Source of the DNA: Saprospiraceae bacterium
GTDB taxonomy: Bacteria > Bacteroidota > Bacteroidia > Chitinophagales > Saprospiraceae
NCBI GenBank assembly: GCA_028285085.1
Contig: JANQQI010000065.1
Location: 124,001 to 188,000 of the forward strand
DNA: 64,000 bases
Direction: 5' to 3'
The position numbers were made by a program, and so were the translations under genes. Each line of letters begins with the position of its first letter. Position 1 is the first letter of the stretch. The notes under the pieces were generated by a model that worked only from the letters and a program-made list of their open reading frames with translations, was not told the DNA's origin and ran no database searches. Positions 27,282 through 35,650 of this stretch are shown piece after piece.

Positions 27282-27689
27282 CTAGCCAAAATACGTACGC
27301 AATGCATCTAGGAAGTCTTGCTTTTTGCCGGAGGATACGCTGACGGTACTTCCATCTTCCATAATGACATAGCCCCCCTTACCCTTAATATACTTTTGCA
27401 ACATATTCAGGTTGATCGTAAAGGATCGATGGATGCGAACGAACTGGTCAGATGCCCTGATCAGTTCTTCCATTTCCCGCAGGGTCTTACAAACGAGTAG
27501 TTTACGTTGATCTTGAAAAAACAGGTAAGTGTAATTGCCACGCGCTTCTAGGCTCACGATATCCTTGAGACGTTCAAAGTGGATGCCCTCCATGGTTGGT
27601 AGAGCAATTTTTCGGTACTGGTGAGTAGCGGATATTTCTGGTACGAGTTGAGGAATACGCCCGGAGGTAGTTGATTTGAGTGCTCGCAT
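27282..27689 (-). CDS. Stand-alone LytTR DNA-binding protein
   Basis: A single LytTR domain (about 35-130): GIHFERLKDIVSLEARGNYTYLFF, KTLREMEELIRASDQFVRIHRSFTINLNMLQKYIKGKGG and VSVSSGKKQDFLDAL. There is no receiver, kinase or membrane part, so activity may be set by expression level or protein partners. The first 30 residues are poorly structured, and an internal ATG at residue 33 is an alternative start. It converges with the outer-membrane-barrel gene (13-bp gap) and diverges from the 512-residue unknown protein. LytTR proteins recognise direct repeats about one helical turn apart; no such site was identified here with confidence. Confidence 0.85.
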   Translation of the reverse strand: MRALKSTTSGRIPQLVPEISATHQYRKIALPTMEGIHFERLKDIVSLEARGNYTYLFFQDQRKLLVCKTLREMEELIRASDQFVRIHRSFTINLNMLQKYIKGKGGYVIMEDGSTVSVSSGKKQDFLDALRTYFG

Positions 27690-27892
27690 GATCTTTTAAT
27701 TAAGTGTTGAGTAATTGATTTTGGTCGAAACACAATGGTTTGTTGATTTAATATTATCACTATCTGACACGGCGAACAATCCTAATAGCTTTTATATGTC
27801 AGTTTTCTAATTTTGAAATAATTTGGTTTTAATCGTTTAACGAGTACGATTATTGCCGATTAGTTCCTATATTTTCATCAAATCTGTGGACA

Positions 27893-29431
27893 ATGCCCAA
27901 GACGCCCTCTTCCAAGCTTTTCGATCTAATCAAGTCTCTGACGGGGCCGGAAAAGCGTTACTTCAAGCTATTTGCGTCGGGTGGCCGCAGCGAAAAAGCC
28001 AGTAAATACATCCAGCTTTTCGATGCGATTGATGCGCAAAACGCACACGATGATGAGGCACTGAAAGCGATCGTTTATAAAAACGAGACCATCCAAAGCC
28101 GTAAATATTCGGAACTCAAAGCCTACCTCTACGATCTTATTCTAAAAAGCTTACAGGGTTACGATGAGAAATCTTCGGTTGACTTCCGGCTAAAAAACAT
28201 GCTGCAAAGTGTTCGGGTGTTGTACAAAAGATCTCATTACGAAGATTGCAAAGAGCTATTACAGAAAGTCAAGAAACTGGCCTACCATTTCGAAAGCTTT
28301 TCGCATATCCTCGAAGTCCTTAATTGGGAAAAGCAGGTCGCTTACGCCCAAATGGATATCGCCTTCCTAGACTCAGAGCTAAAGCGGATCGACCAGGAAG
28401 AAAGTGAATGCCTGGAGCAACTCCGGAATCTTTCGATCTATCGCAACATCTTTTTCCAAGTGTTGATCACGATTCGAAAAAATGCTTTCCTCCGTAACGA
28501 AGAACAACGAGAGATGCTCAATGAGATTCTTGATCATCCCTTGCTGAAGGAAAGTAGTCAGGCGCAATCCCACCGGGCACGGATTCTCTATCATCGCATT
28601 TACGGTCTGTATTACTATGCAACGATGGACTACGACGCTTTTTATAATGTCAGTCGACAGATTATCGAAAGCATGGAATCACAGCCACATTTTTTAAAAG
28701 AAGATGTGTCGGAATATATCTCTGCGCTCAGTAATTATTCACTGAGTTGTGGATTACTGGAGCGCTATGAGGAAGTCGAGAAATGCCTGGAAAAATTCCA
28801 AAAGATCACGCCCAACACGCTCGATGATGAGCTAAAAATCCATATGGAATACTACGGAAAGAAGTTTGCGCTGTGCATCTTCACCGGGCGCTTTGAAGAA
28901 GGCCTGTCTGCCCTCGAAAAGCATCTGAAGGAATTACGGAAATTTGGCGAAGATTCCTTCCAGCGTGGTCGTTTCTACTTCCAGTACTTCTACATTTACT
29001 TCGGCATGGGCAACTACGACCAAGCCCTCGAATATCTCAACGAATGGCTCAATTTGCCGCGCAGTATCGAACGACAAGATCTACAGAGTCTCGCTCGTAT
29101 TCTTAACCTGATCATCCATTTTGAAATGGGGAATAGCATGCTGCTGGAATACCTGTTCCGTTCGACTTACCGTTTCTTGCGCAAGCGGAATCGTATGCAC
29201 GGTTTCGAACGCCGGGTATTAACCTTTATCCGGGATAGCAGCAAAATTCAGTCGAATCGGGAGTTAAAAGCGGCTTTTGAAGCCTTGAAAGGAGATTTTG
29301 AAGCATTGGGGCAAGACCCTTCTGAAAAAGTCATGCTCCAATACTTCGATTTCATTACGTGGTTGGACAGTAAAATCAACAATCAAAGCTTTGCTGAGGC
29401 TATGCAGCAAAAGTACTTACACAGTAGTTAA
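27893..29431 (+). CDS. All-helical protein of unknown function (512 aa, TPR-like)
   Basis: I recognise the start (SKLFDLIKSLTGPEKRYFKLFAS, then SRKYSELKAYLYDLILKSL) as a pattern recurrent in Bacteroidota hypothetical proteins, but I know no function for it. The sequence is rich in Leu, Glu, Lys and Tyr with helix pairs spaced about 35 residues, resembling degenerate TPR arrays (for example YEDCKELLQKVKKLAYH, YEEVEKCLEKFQKI, YDQALEYLNEWLNL). No signal peptide or membrane helix is present, so it should be cytoplasmic. It is a single gene, ending 8 bp from the stop of the convergent pinensin-like peptide gene. A scaffold or adaptor role is only a guess from the fold. Confidence 0.75.
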   Translation: MPKTPSSKLFDLIKSLTGPEKRYFKLFASGGRSEKASKYIQLFDAIDAQNAHDDEALKAIVYKNETIQSRKYSELKAYLYDLILKSLQGYDEKSSVDFRLKNMLQSVRVLYKRSHYEDCKELLQKVKKLAYHFESFSHILEVLNWEKQVAYAQMDIAFLDSELKRIDQEESECLEQLRNLSIYRNIFFQVLITIRKNAFLRNEEQREMLNEILDHPLLKESSQAQSHRARILYHRIYGLYYYATMDYDAFYNVSRQIIESMESQPHFLKEDVSEYISALSNYSLSCGLLERYEEVEKCLEKFQKITPNTLDDELKIHMEYYGKKFALCIFTGRFEEGLSALEKHLKELRKFGEDSFQRGRFYFQYFYIYFGMGNYDQALEYLNEWLNLPRSIERQDLQSLARILNLIIHFEMGNSMLLEYLFRSTYRFLRKRNRMHGFERRVLTFIRDSSKIQSNRELKAAFEALKGDFEALGQDPSEKVMLQYFDFITWLDSKINNQSFAEAMQQKYLHSS

Positions 29432-29439
29432 GCGAAGCT

Positions 29440-29703
29440 TTACACTGGCTTAGGGCCAAAGCTTGAGAAAGAGTTGTTGCTACTTCCACCACCGGTTACA
29501 CCAACAGCTGTAGGTGTATCTGTGGCAGATACTAAAGTTTTTTCGGAAGTCCAATGTACGATTCCACCAATATCACGAATGTAATTGTAAGCAGATACGA
29601 CGCGGACATAACCACCTTTAGCTGTTCGTTGTTCGGCCGGGTCAACGACCGTAACGAAGCTTTTCACTTTGAGTTCTGACAATTGTAATTTTTTCTTAGC
29701 CAT
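29440..29703 (-). CDS. Pinensin-like RiPP precursor peptide, cysteine-free core
   Basis: An 87-residue peptide. Residues 1-31 resemble the leader of pinensin-family (class I lanthipeptide) precursors of Bacteroidota: KKKLQLSELKVKSFVT followed by a short acidic stretch and a double-glycine end, TAKGG (27-31). The putative core (32-87) holds 8 Ser and 6 Thr but no Cys, so thioether rings cannot form from the peptide itself. Dehydration, another modification, or no modification are the options. It also has a GGG run, a Ser/Asn-rich stretch and a proline end (FGPKPV). No LanB, LanC, peptidase or transporter gene adjoins it: the neighbours are an unknown helical protein (convergent) and a DEAD-box helicase. 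The leader similarity is recalled, not computed. It could be an orphan precursor acted on in trans. Confidence 0.65.
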   Translation of the reverse strand: MAKKKLQLSELKVKSFVTVVDPAEQRTAKGGYVRVVSAYNYIRDIGGIVHWTSEKTLVSATDTPTAVGVTGGGSSNNSFSSFGPKPV

Positions 29704-29905
29704 AACACATTAGGTTTTGATGTTGAAATATTTCCCATTCTAAATATAAGGTATTAACATCCGGGAAGTATTCCATAAATTCTAAAAAGTCAGCTTTCAG
29801 AATGGTTTTGTATGGTTGCAGATTAATAAAGTTAAGGCTATTTCGGTGAAATCGCAATTACTCAAAATGATAATTGGGTGCATTCGTCAGGAAAAGACAA
29901 AGGGG

Positions 29906-31546
29906 CTATCGCTGGCGAAATTTCTGCTTTTTAAACTTTTTGCCTCCTTTCTTTCTCTCAGGTCGTGGCTTTTCGGTATTAACCCGCAATACCCGTCCGT
30001 TCATCATGGCACCATTCAACTCAGACATCACTTGTGGAACCAATGTTTTGTCTAAATCAAAGAAGGTATGTTTATGCGAAAGGGTAATTTTACCAATGGC
30101 ACTACCCGGAATCTGGCATTCACCACAAATCAACTCTAAAAAGCCACCTTTATCTCCTACGTCCATTGCACCGACATTGATGAACAAGCGACTGCTATTG
30201 GAAGCATCAAATTTTCGTTTGCCTTTGGCACCAAAATCTGGCTGATTTAAGTAGGCCGCAACTGACTTTTTGAAGTACAAAGAAGCCAACTTGCTAATCA
30301 ACTCGTCGCGCGATAGCTCGGCCAGTTCTTCTTTAATCAGGGGAATAAAAGATTCGACATCGGGACGCACCTCCGCTTCACGCAATCGGCGGAAACGCTC
30401 TACGAGTTGACGTTCGCAAATCGCTCGGCCGGTAGGCACTTTCGCTTCACTAAAGCGCATACGTAGGATACCCTCCAAGCGACGCAACAAATACTGGTCA
30501 TTAGGGTGAGCCAGTACCAGTGAAATTCCCTTTCGTCCAGCGCGGCCGGTACGGCCGCTACGGTGGTTGTAGAAGTGGATGTCTTCAGGAATATTATAGT
30601 GGAAAACGTGTGAGACATTATCGACATCAATACCTCGCGCCGCTACATCGGTAGCAATTAGTAAATCCAGATTGCGGTTGCGGAAACGTTCCATTACTCG
30701 GTCACGCTGGCTCTGATTCAAATCTCCGTGTAGTGCATCCGCACGGTAGCCATCACGCGATAAGCGATCGGCTAGTTCCCGGGCATCGCGCCGGGTGCGA
30801 GTGAAGACCAAGCCAAAAATTGTTGGTTCGTAATCTAGGAATCGGCGTAGCACGGGATAACGATCACGCGGTTTCACGATCACATATTGATGATCAATAT
30901 CGGCATTCGAGCTATTTTGATGACCAACATTCAATTCCAATGGATCAGTCATATAGCTGCGCGAAATGCGTTGTACTTCTTTGGGCATGGTCGCGGAGAA
31001 CAACCAGGTCAGTTTGTCCTCCGGAGTATCTCGTAAAATCTCATCGATCTCTTCTTTGAACCCCATATTGAGCATCTCATCGGCTTCGTCCAAAATCACG
31101 TATTCAATCTCACGAATATCAACAGCCTTACGGCGCATCAAATCACGCAGACGGCCGGGCGTCGCCACGATAACGTGGGCCCCTTTTCGCAAATCGCGAA
31201 TTTGTTTTTGAATATCAACACCACCGTAAACGGCTTGTATTTTGACTTTTTTCAGGTTCTTTGCGAAAGACTTAAGTTCACGGGCAATCTGCAATCCTAA
31301 CTCGCGTGTCGGTGCCAGTACCAAAGCCTGTGTTTGTGACTCATCCGCTTCAATCAAATCCAACAACGGCAATCCAAATGCAGCCGTCTTACCCGTTCCT
31401 GTTTGGGCTAGTCCCACAAAGTCCGTATCGTCTTGTAATAACTTGGGTATCGCTTGTGATTGAATGGCGGTTGGTTCTTCGAAGCCCATACTACTAATGG
31501 CCTCGATAAGCGGCTGAGATAATCCCAGCTCCTCAAATTTATTCAT
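29906..31546 (-). CDS. DEAD-box RNA helicase with DbpA-type RNA-binding domain
   Basis: ATP-dependent RNA helicase of the DeaD/CsdA group, likely in ribosome assembly or cold adaptation. Q motif PTAIQSQAIP (about 24-33), motif I AQTGTGKT, Ia PTRELGLQ, II DEAD, III SAT and VI HRSGRTGRAGRKG are all present. A helical linker follows (about 370-450). The C-terminal DbpA-like RRM (about 455-525: RLFINVGAMDVGDKGGFLELI, KHTFFDLD) ends in a lysine/arginine-rich tail (GGKKFKKQKFRQR) that binds RNA. The length of 546 residues is normal. It is transcribed alone. The kinase gene at 31607-33076 lies upstream on the same strand, 60 bp away. Confidence 0.93.
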   Translation of the reverse strand: MNKFEELGLSQPLIEAISSMGFEEPTAIQSQAIPKLLQDDTDFVGLAQTGTGKTAAFGLPLLDLIEADESQTQALVLAPTRELGLQIARELKSFAKNLKKVKIQAVYGGVDIQKQIRDLRKGAHVIVATPGRLRDLMRRKAVDIREIEYVILDEADEMLNMGFKEEIDEILRDTPEDKLTWLFSATMPKEVQRISRSYMTDPLELNVGHQNSSNADIDHQYVIVKPRDRYPVLRRFLDYEPTIFGLVFTRTRRDARELADRLSRDGYRADALHGDLNQSQRDRVMERFRNRNLDLLIATDVAARGIDVDNVSHVFHYNIPEDIHFYNHRSGRTGRAGRKGISLVLAHPNDQYLLRRLEGILRMRFSEAKVPTGRAICERQLVERFRRLREAEVRPDVESFIPLIKEELAELSRDELISKLASLYFKKSVAAYLNQPDFGAKGKRKFDASNSSRLFINVGAMDVGDKGGFLELICGECQIPGSAIGKITLSHKHTFFDLDKTLVPQVMSELNGAMMNGRVLRVNTEKPRPERKKGGKKFKKQKFRQR

Positions 31547-31606
31547 GTTGGCGATTTAAATGAGGTGCAAAGGTACCGCTTTCCAAGTAAAAAAACCTAA
31601 AAAAAC

Positions 31607-33076
31607 TCAAACTGCCCCTTCGTACACCGGCAATTGGAACCAAAAGGCTGCTCCACGATCTGGTTGACTTTGCACTCGAATCGTGGAATTGTGGATATCC
31701 AAAATCTTTTTCACGATCGCTAATCCCAAACCAGCACCTTTCGATTTAACTTCTCCCGGTCCCACTTGTCGATAGCGTTCGAAGATATGCGCCTGCTCGT
31801 GCTCGGGAATACCGGGACCAGTATCCGCGATCCTCACTTCTACCTCTTTATTGTTTGCCGATAGGATAAGTCGGACTTCTCCACCACTGGGCGTAAACTT
31901 CAAAGCATTGTCCATCAAGTTTTGGATCACTCGCTCTACCAAGGCTACATCTGCAAACACCAAAGGTAAATCCCGAGAAGCATCCAAACTCAAGCGCACA
32001 TTCTGTCGCTCGGCCAGAATTTGGTATTTCGCCATAACATCCTGAGCCAAATCCGATAAAAAGAAGGGCTCCTTTTGCGGTTCTATTTGATTCGCTTCTA
32101 GTTTAGAGTATTCAAATAACTGAGCCACTAGCTTAGAGAGCTTTTCAGAACTGCTTAAAACCGTATTTAAATACCGCTTACGAGCTTCGGGCTCGAGTTG
32201 ATCATCTTTCATAATCATAGTCTCAACGTAGCCCTGCATAATCGCCAAGGGGGTACGTAAATCGTGCGAAACATTGGCAATCAACTCTTGGCGCAAACGC
32301 TCCACAGATTTCAACTGGTCAATGTTTGCGACAATTTGATCCGCCATATCATTGAAGGTATCCGCCAAAGGCGTCAAATCCCCTTTTTGCTGTTCGCTGA
32401 TCCGAGCGGCATAATCTCCTTCTTTGAAGCGTTTCACCGTATCAATAATGTGTCGGAGGTTTTTGGTCAAATACCAAATCGCCAGCAAGCCGAGGATCAA
32501 GGTCAAACCAAGCGTAATGAGGAACATATTAGTCCCCAATTGTAGCATGTAACTTCCGGAGAGGGCAGTGGTCACGGCATCCTGTTCTTCACTGGCCAAG
32601 ATCATATATAGATAGCCTTCTAGCTGACCATTAAATATAATTGGAGCTGCTGAAAACACCTTGTCATAATCTAAATGACGAGGATCTTGACCCATGATAA
32701 ATGGCCGCTCTTTGCTGTTGATAAACTCCAGAATCGGCTCTAAAGCGACCCGTTCTCGTTTCACCCTTTTATTTGGCGCAACGTGGGTTAAGATTTTTCC
32801 TTTGGTATCCAGCAGATATACTTCCACGCTAGGATTCATAACCATGGTGGAATGCATGATATCCTGAATAGCAACTGTATCGATTTGTCCGTTTTCGATC
32901 GGACTCACTTGTGTCAGGGTACTATCAGCCAGAGAGCCATATAATTTTTGATTGACCTCCATTAAATATTGATTACCGATGTAGCCAGTAATCATTACAT
33001 AGCTTACACCGAGTAAAAAGATCAGTGCCAGAAGCGTCAAGGAGATTTTCCAGTAGAGGCGGTTGCTGTATTTCAT
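31607..33076 (-). CDS. Membrane sensor histidine kinase (HAMP type)
   Basis: The N-terminal membrane segment (about 9-31), a periplasmic sensor of about 150 residues (Cache/PAS-like in look, unproven) and a second membrane segment (about 182-204) precede a HAMP domain (about 205-258, TVKRFKEGDYAARI...FNDMADQI). HisKA has phosphoacceptor H271 in NVSHDLRTP. The HATPase domain shows NLMDNALKF, IADTGPGIP, IFERYRQV and GAGLGLAIVKK. All kinase motifs are intact. It is encoded 4 bp downstream of its response regulator, which is transcribed first. The divergent spondin/DM13 operon with 11-bp repeats in its promoter is the probable target of the pair. Confidence 0.93.
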   Translation of the reverse strand: MKYSNRLYWKISLTLLALIFLLGVSYVMITGYIGNQYLMEVNQKLYGSLADSTLTQVSPIENGQIDTVAIQDIMHSTMVMNPSVEVYLLDTKGKILTHVAPNKRVKRERVALEPILEFINSKERPFIMGQDPRHLDYDKVFSAAPIIFNGQLEGYLYMILASEEQDAVTTALSGSYMLQLGTNMFLITLGLTLILGLLAIWYLTKNLRHIIDTVKRFKEGDYAARISEQQKGDLTPLADTFNDMADQIVANIDQLKSVERLRQELIANVSHDLRTPLAIMQGYVETMIMKDDQLEPEARKRYLNTVLSSSEKLSKLVAQLFEYSKLEANQIEPQKEPFFLSDLAQDVMAKYQILAERQNVRLSLDASRDLPLVFADVALVERVIQNLMDNALKFTPSGGEVRLILSANNKEVEVRIADTGPGIPEHEQAHIFERYRQVGPGEVKSKGAGLGLAIVKKILDIHNSTIRVQSQPDRGAAFWFQLPVYEGAV

Positions 33077-33080
33077 GAGA

Positions 33081-33779
33081 TTATAGTTCTTCGTTGAAAC
33101 GATAGCCGATACCCCAAGTCGTCAGGATATAGCGTGGTTTGGCAAGATCTAGTTCTATTTTGCCCCGCAGGCGATTAATGTGAGAATTGACGGTATGTTC
33201 GTAGCCCTCGAAATCGTAGCCCCATACGAGGTTAAGCAATTGTTGGCGACTGTAGCTTTTGCCCGGGTGTGAAGCCAGGAGTGTCAATAGCTCAAATTCT
33301 TTTGGAGAGAGGTCGACGCGCTGCTCGTTGAGGGTGACTTTACGCTTATCGATATCGATAGCGATGCCTTCAAATTGCAGCAGCTTTTGCGATTGGGTCG
33401 TGGCCGACGCATTCAAGCGAGAGCGACGGAAGATGGCTTTAACCCGCGCGATAAATTCTCGCACGCTGAAAGGCTTAGTCAAATAATCATCGGCGCCGGT
33501 TTCGAGGCCAAGTACTTTGTCTATTTCCTCGGACTTGGCCGTGAGCATCAGGATGGGCGTGGTCTTTTTATTGGCCCGAATCTGACGACAAACTTCCATG
33601 CCATCCATGCGTGGCAACATTAAATCCAAGATGATTAAGTCAAACGGACTGGCCAAGGCTTCTCTTAAACCGCTTTCACCATCGTGTGTACGATTGATTT
33701 GACAATCAAGATCCTGTAGGTGTATTTCTAATAAGTCGACAATATTCGGATCATCCTCGACAATAAGTACCTTTTTCAT
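33081..33779 (-). CDS. OmpR/PhoB-family response regulator
   Basis: Receiver domain (1-118) with D10, phosphoacceptor D52 (LIILDLMLPRMDG) and lysine in YLTKPFS. A winged-helix effector domain follows (about 132-230): SPKEFELLTLLASHPGKSYSRQQLLNLVWG, EHTVNSHINRLRGKIELD and ILTTWGIGYRFNEEL, close to PhoB/KdpE-like regulators. It is the first gene of an operon with the HAMP-type kinase (4-bp gap). The region upstream, shared with the divergent spondin gene, contains three CGTGA elements at exact 11-bp spacing, the layout used by OmpR-family dimers. Direct control of that operon is inferred. Confidence 0.94.
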   Translation of the reverse strand: MKKVLIVEDDPNIVDLLEIHLQDLDCQINRTHDGESGLREALASPFDLIILDLMLPRMDGMEVCRQIRANKKTTPILMLTAKSEEIDKVLGLETGADDYLTKPFSVREFIARVKAIFRRSRLNASATTQSQKLLQFEGIAIDIDKRKVTLNEQRVDLSPKEFELLTLLASHPGKSYSRQQLLNLVWGYDFEGYEHTVNSHINRLRGKIELDLAKPRYILTTWGIGYRFNEEL

Positions 33780-34073
33780 TGTGGTGATTTTATGATATTA
33801 AGACGTGCGTTCTTCAGTAAACTTCTTCCTTCTCTCAAGCACACCATAAAATTAAGGCTTATGTATCACAATTCTATCACAGAAGGATCAAGCTACATTC
33901 ACATTCCCCGTTTGATTTGATTTAAAATTAAAAAAACGTCCGCTTTTTCACTTCCTAACTGTCCAAGTCCGGACAGTATTTATGTCTTTTGTTTAAAATC
34001 CATTTTTCATACAACCCTCCTACACCCTTAAATATCAACACCTTACAAGAACAAGTGATAAACAGCCGACCAT

Positions 34074-34101
34074 CGTGATACTTCCGTGAGAATTCCGTGA
34101 G
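34074..34101 (+). promoter_or_regulatory. Three direct CGTGA repeats at 11-bp spacing, candidate OmpR-type regulator site
   Basis: CGTGA occurs at 34074-34078, 34085-34089 and 34096-34100. The last two are part of a 9-bp direct repeat TTCCGTGAG (34082-34090 and 34093-34101). A period of 11 bp is the standard arrangement for tandem binding of OmpR/PhoB-type regulators. The array ends 21 bp before the -7 box, at the place where a -33 element would be, and no TTTG is present there, as expected for an activator-dependent promoter. Confidence 0.5.
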
Positions 34102-34122
34102 GAGCCTGTAATAGACCACGCA

Positions 34123-34130
34123 TAACTTTG
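34123..34130 (+). promoter_or_regulatory. TAnnTTTG -7 box candidate of the spondin operon
   Basis: TAACTTTG is an exact match to the Bacteroidota -7 consensus, 62 bp before the ATG at 34193 and directly downstream of the 11-bp repeat array. No -33 TTTG is present. Confidence 0.45.
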
Positions 34131-34192
34131 CATTGTCAATAGGGTTAAAACCCTGATTCTAATTTCGAAAACTATAAAAAGAATTTAATATC

Positions 34193-35500
34193 ATGAAAAA
34201 TCAGCATTTATTATCATTGCTTTTCTTCTTGTCATTCACTGTTTTATTTACAGCTTGTAATAACGATGATGATGATAATCAACCGACACCCGCAACTACG
34301 GGAACATTTACAGTAACTATTGAAAACGTGGTAACGCCACAAAGCTACTTACAATCTGGTACGATCGAAGCAGTGCCTCCAGGTCAATCTATTTCTGTTG
34401 ACTTCCAGGCGGGTAAAGGTCACTTCCTGTCTTTTGCCACGATGCTAGCTCAAACAAATGATTTGTTTTACGCTCCCGATGCTGGCGGTATTGCTCTCTA
34501 CGATGATAGCGGTAATGCCCTCACCGGTGATATCACCGCAAAATTGGACCTTTGGGATGCCGGTACTGAGGTGAATCAAGAGCCCGGCGTAGGTGCCGAC
34601 CAAGCTCCCCGCCAAAGCGGACCAAATACCGGCGCTGCGGAGAACGGTACAGTACAGTTGATCGAAGATGTTAATGATGGTTTCACTTATCCAGCAGACG
34701 AAGAGGTGTTCCGCGCAGAGCTGGCACACGATGGCGAAACCGGATTCACACTTACCCTAACGAATATATCTGATATGGCTAGCCTGACTTCTCCACTCGC
34801 ACCGGGTGTATACGTTGTACACGGTGAAGGAGAGCCACTCTTTACGGCTAATGGAACTTCAAGTGCTGGTCTGGAAGGCTTGGCTGAAGATGGTGATAAT
34901 GTCACCTTGGGAGATGAATTGGCTACTGCTACTGGCTACGATTCTCCTTTGGCACCAGGTGTATGGGCTGTTCACAATGCAACGACTAATCCAATTTTTG
35001 ATACAGGTGAAGCGGATCGAGGAGAAGGTTTGGAAGAACTGGCTGAAGACGGTGATCCCTCTATCCTCGACGCTAGCCTTGCTACCCAAAATGGTGTTTC
35101 GAAAAATGGTGTATTCAATACGCCAACGGGTGCTGCTAGCCCCGGACCACTGCTGCCTGGCAACTCTTACAGCTTTACCTTCAGCGCCGAAGAGGGTGAC
35201 TATTTGAGTCTGGCGACCATGCTCGTGCACACGAATGACTTGTTCTTTGGTTTCGAAGAAGGCGGTATTGCATTGTTCGAAAACGGTAGCCCTATAAGTG
35301 GTGACTTGACAGCAAAAACTGAACTCTGGGATGCTGGTACTGAGGTCAATGAATATCCTGGTGCAGGAAACAACCAGCCGGTACGTGGCGGTGGCAACTC
35401 TGGCCCGGATGAGAATGGTAACGTAATCGTTGTTAACGATGGTTTCACATATCCAGCGGTAAATGCGCTAGTGAAAGTAAAAATCACTGTAACTCAATAA
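34193..35500 (+). CDS. Tandem spondin-domain lipoprotein
   Basis: Lipoprotein signal with lipobox cysteine C22 (TVLFTACNNDDDD); the acidic stretch right after the cysteine fits surface-exposed lipoproteins. Two spondin-N-like domains flank the protein (about 38-185 and 310-435). Both carry SFATMLAQTNDLF or SLATMLVHTNDLFF, a GGIAL strand and LWDAGTEVNxxPG. In between lie two copies of a unit beginning SPLAPGV(Y/W) and ending GLExLAEDGD (about 205-310), so the chain is built from internally duplicated pieces. Spondin domains bind matrix or membrane partners in eukaryotes; the bacterial role is unknown. It is the first gene of the 34-37 kb operon with the DM13 lipoprotein and an outer-membrane barrel. 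Its promoter carries a candidate site for the adjacent response regulator. Confidence 0.88.
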   Translation: MKNQHLLSLLFFLSFTVLFTACNNDDDDNQPTPATTGTFTVTIENVVTPQSYLQSGTIEAVPPGQSISVDFQAGKGHFLSFATMLAQTNDLFYAPDAGGIALYDDSGNALTGDITAKLDLWDAGTEVNQEPGVGADQAPRQSGPNTGAAENGTVQLIEDVNDGFTYPADEEVFRAELAHDGETGFTLTLTNISDMASLTSPLAPGVYVVHGEGEPLFTANGTSSAGLEGLAEDGDNVTLGDELATATGYDSPLAPGVWAVHNATTNPIFDTGEADRGEGLEELAEDGDPSILDASLATQNGVSKNGVFNTPTGAASPGPLLPGNSYSFTFSAEEGDYLSLATMLVHTNDLFFGFEEGGIALFENGSPISGDLTAKTELWDAGTEVNEYPGAGNNQPVRGGGNSGPDENGNVIVVNDGFTYPAVNALVKVKITVTQ

Positions 35501-35545
35501 ACCGCACCGGATTAACCCAACTTGGATACAAATAGGTTTTATATT

Positions 35546-35624
35546 AAAGGTCTGATCGTTTTGATGACAATAGGTTAGCGGAGTCGAATTATAAATAACC
35601 ATGCATTAAACGCATCAGACCTTT
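35546..35624 (+). promoter_or_regulatory. Long-range inverted repeat in the spondin-DM13 intergenic region
   Basis: AAAGGTCTGAT (35546-35556) is complementary to ATCAGACCTTT (35614-35624). A second pair, GGTTA (35573-35577) and TAACC (35596-35600), is nested inside. The structure lies between the spondin stop (35500) and the DM13 start (35651) and ends in TTTTC. It could be an attenuator or an mRNA-stability element that separates expression of the two genes. Confidence 0.4.
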
Positions 35625-35650
35625 TCTTCACACTTTCTAAAACACCTAGC

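Larger units (their letters stand above)
33780..34192. other. 413-bp divergent control region between the response regulator and spondin operons
   Basis: No gene is seen. The region holds an inverted repeat ACTGTCC/GGACAGT with a 6-base spacer (33958-33977), the triple 11-bp CGTGA array (34074-34100) and a TAACTTTG -7 box (34123-34130) before the spondin gene. A minus-strand promoter for the response regulator must lie in the left half, but no exact consensus was found. Confidence 0.55.
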
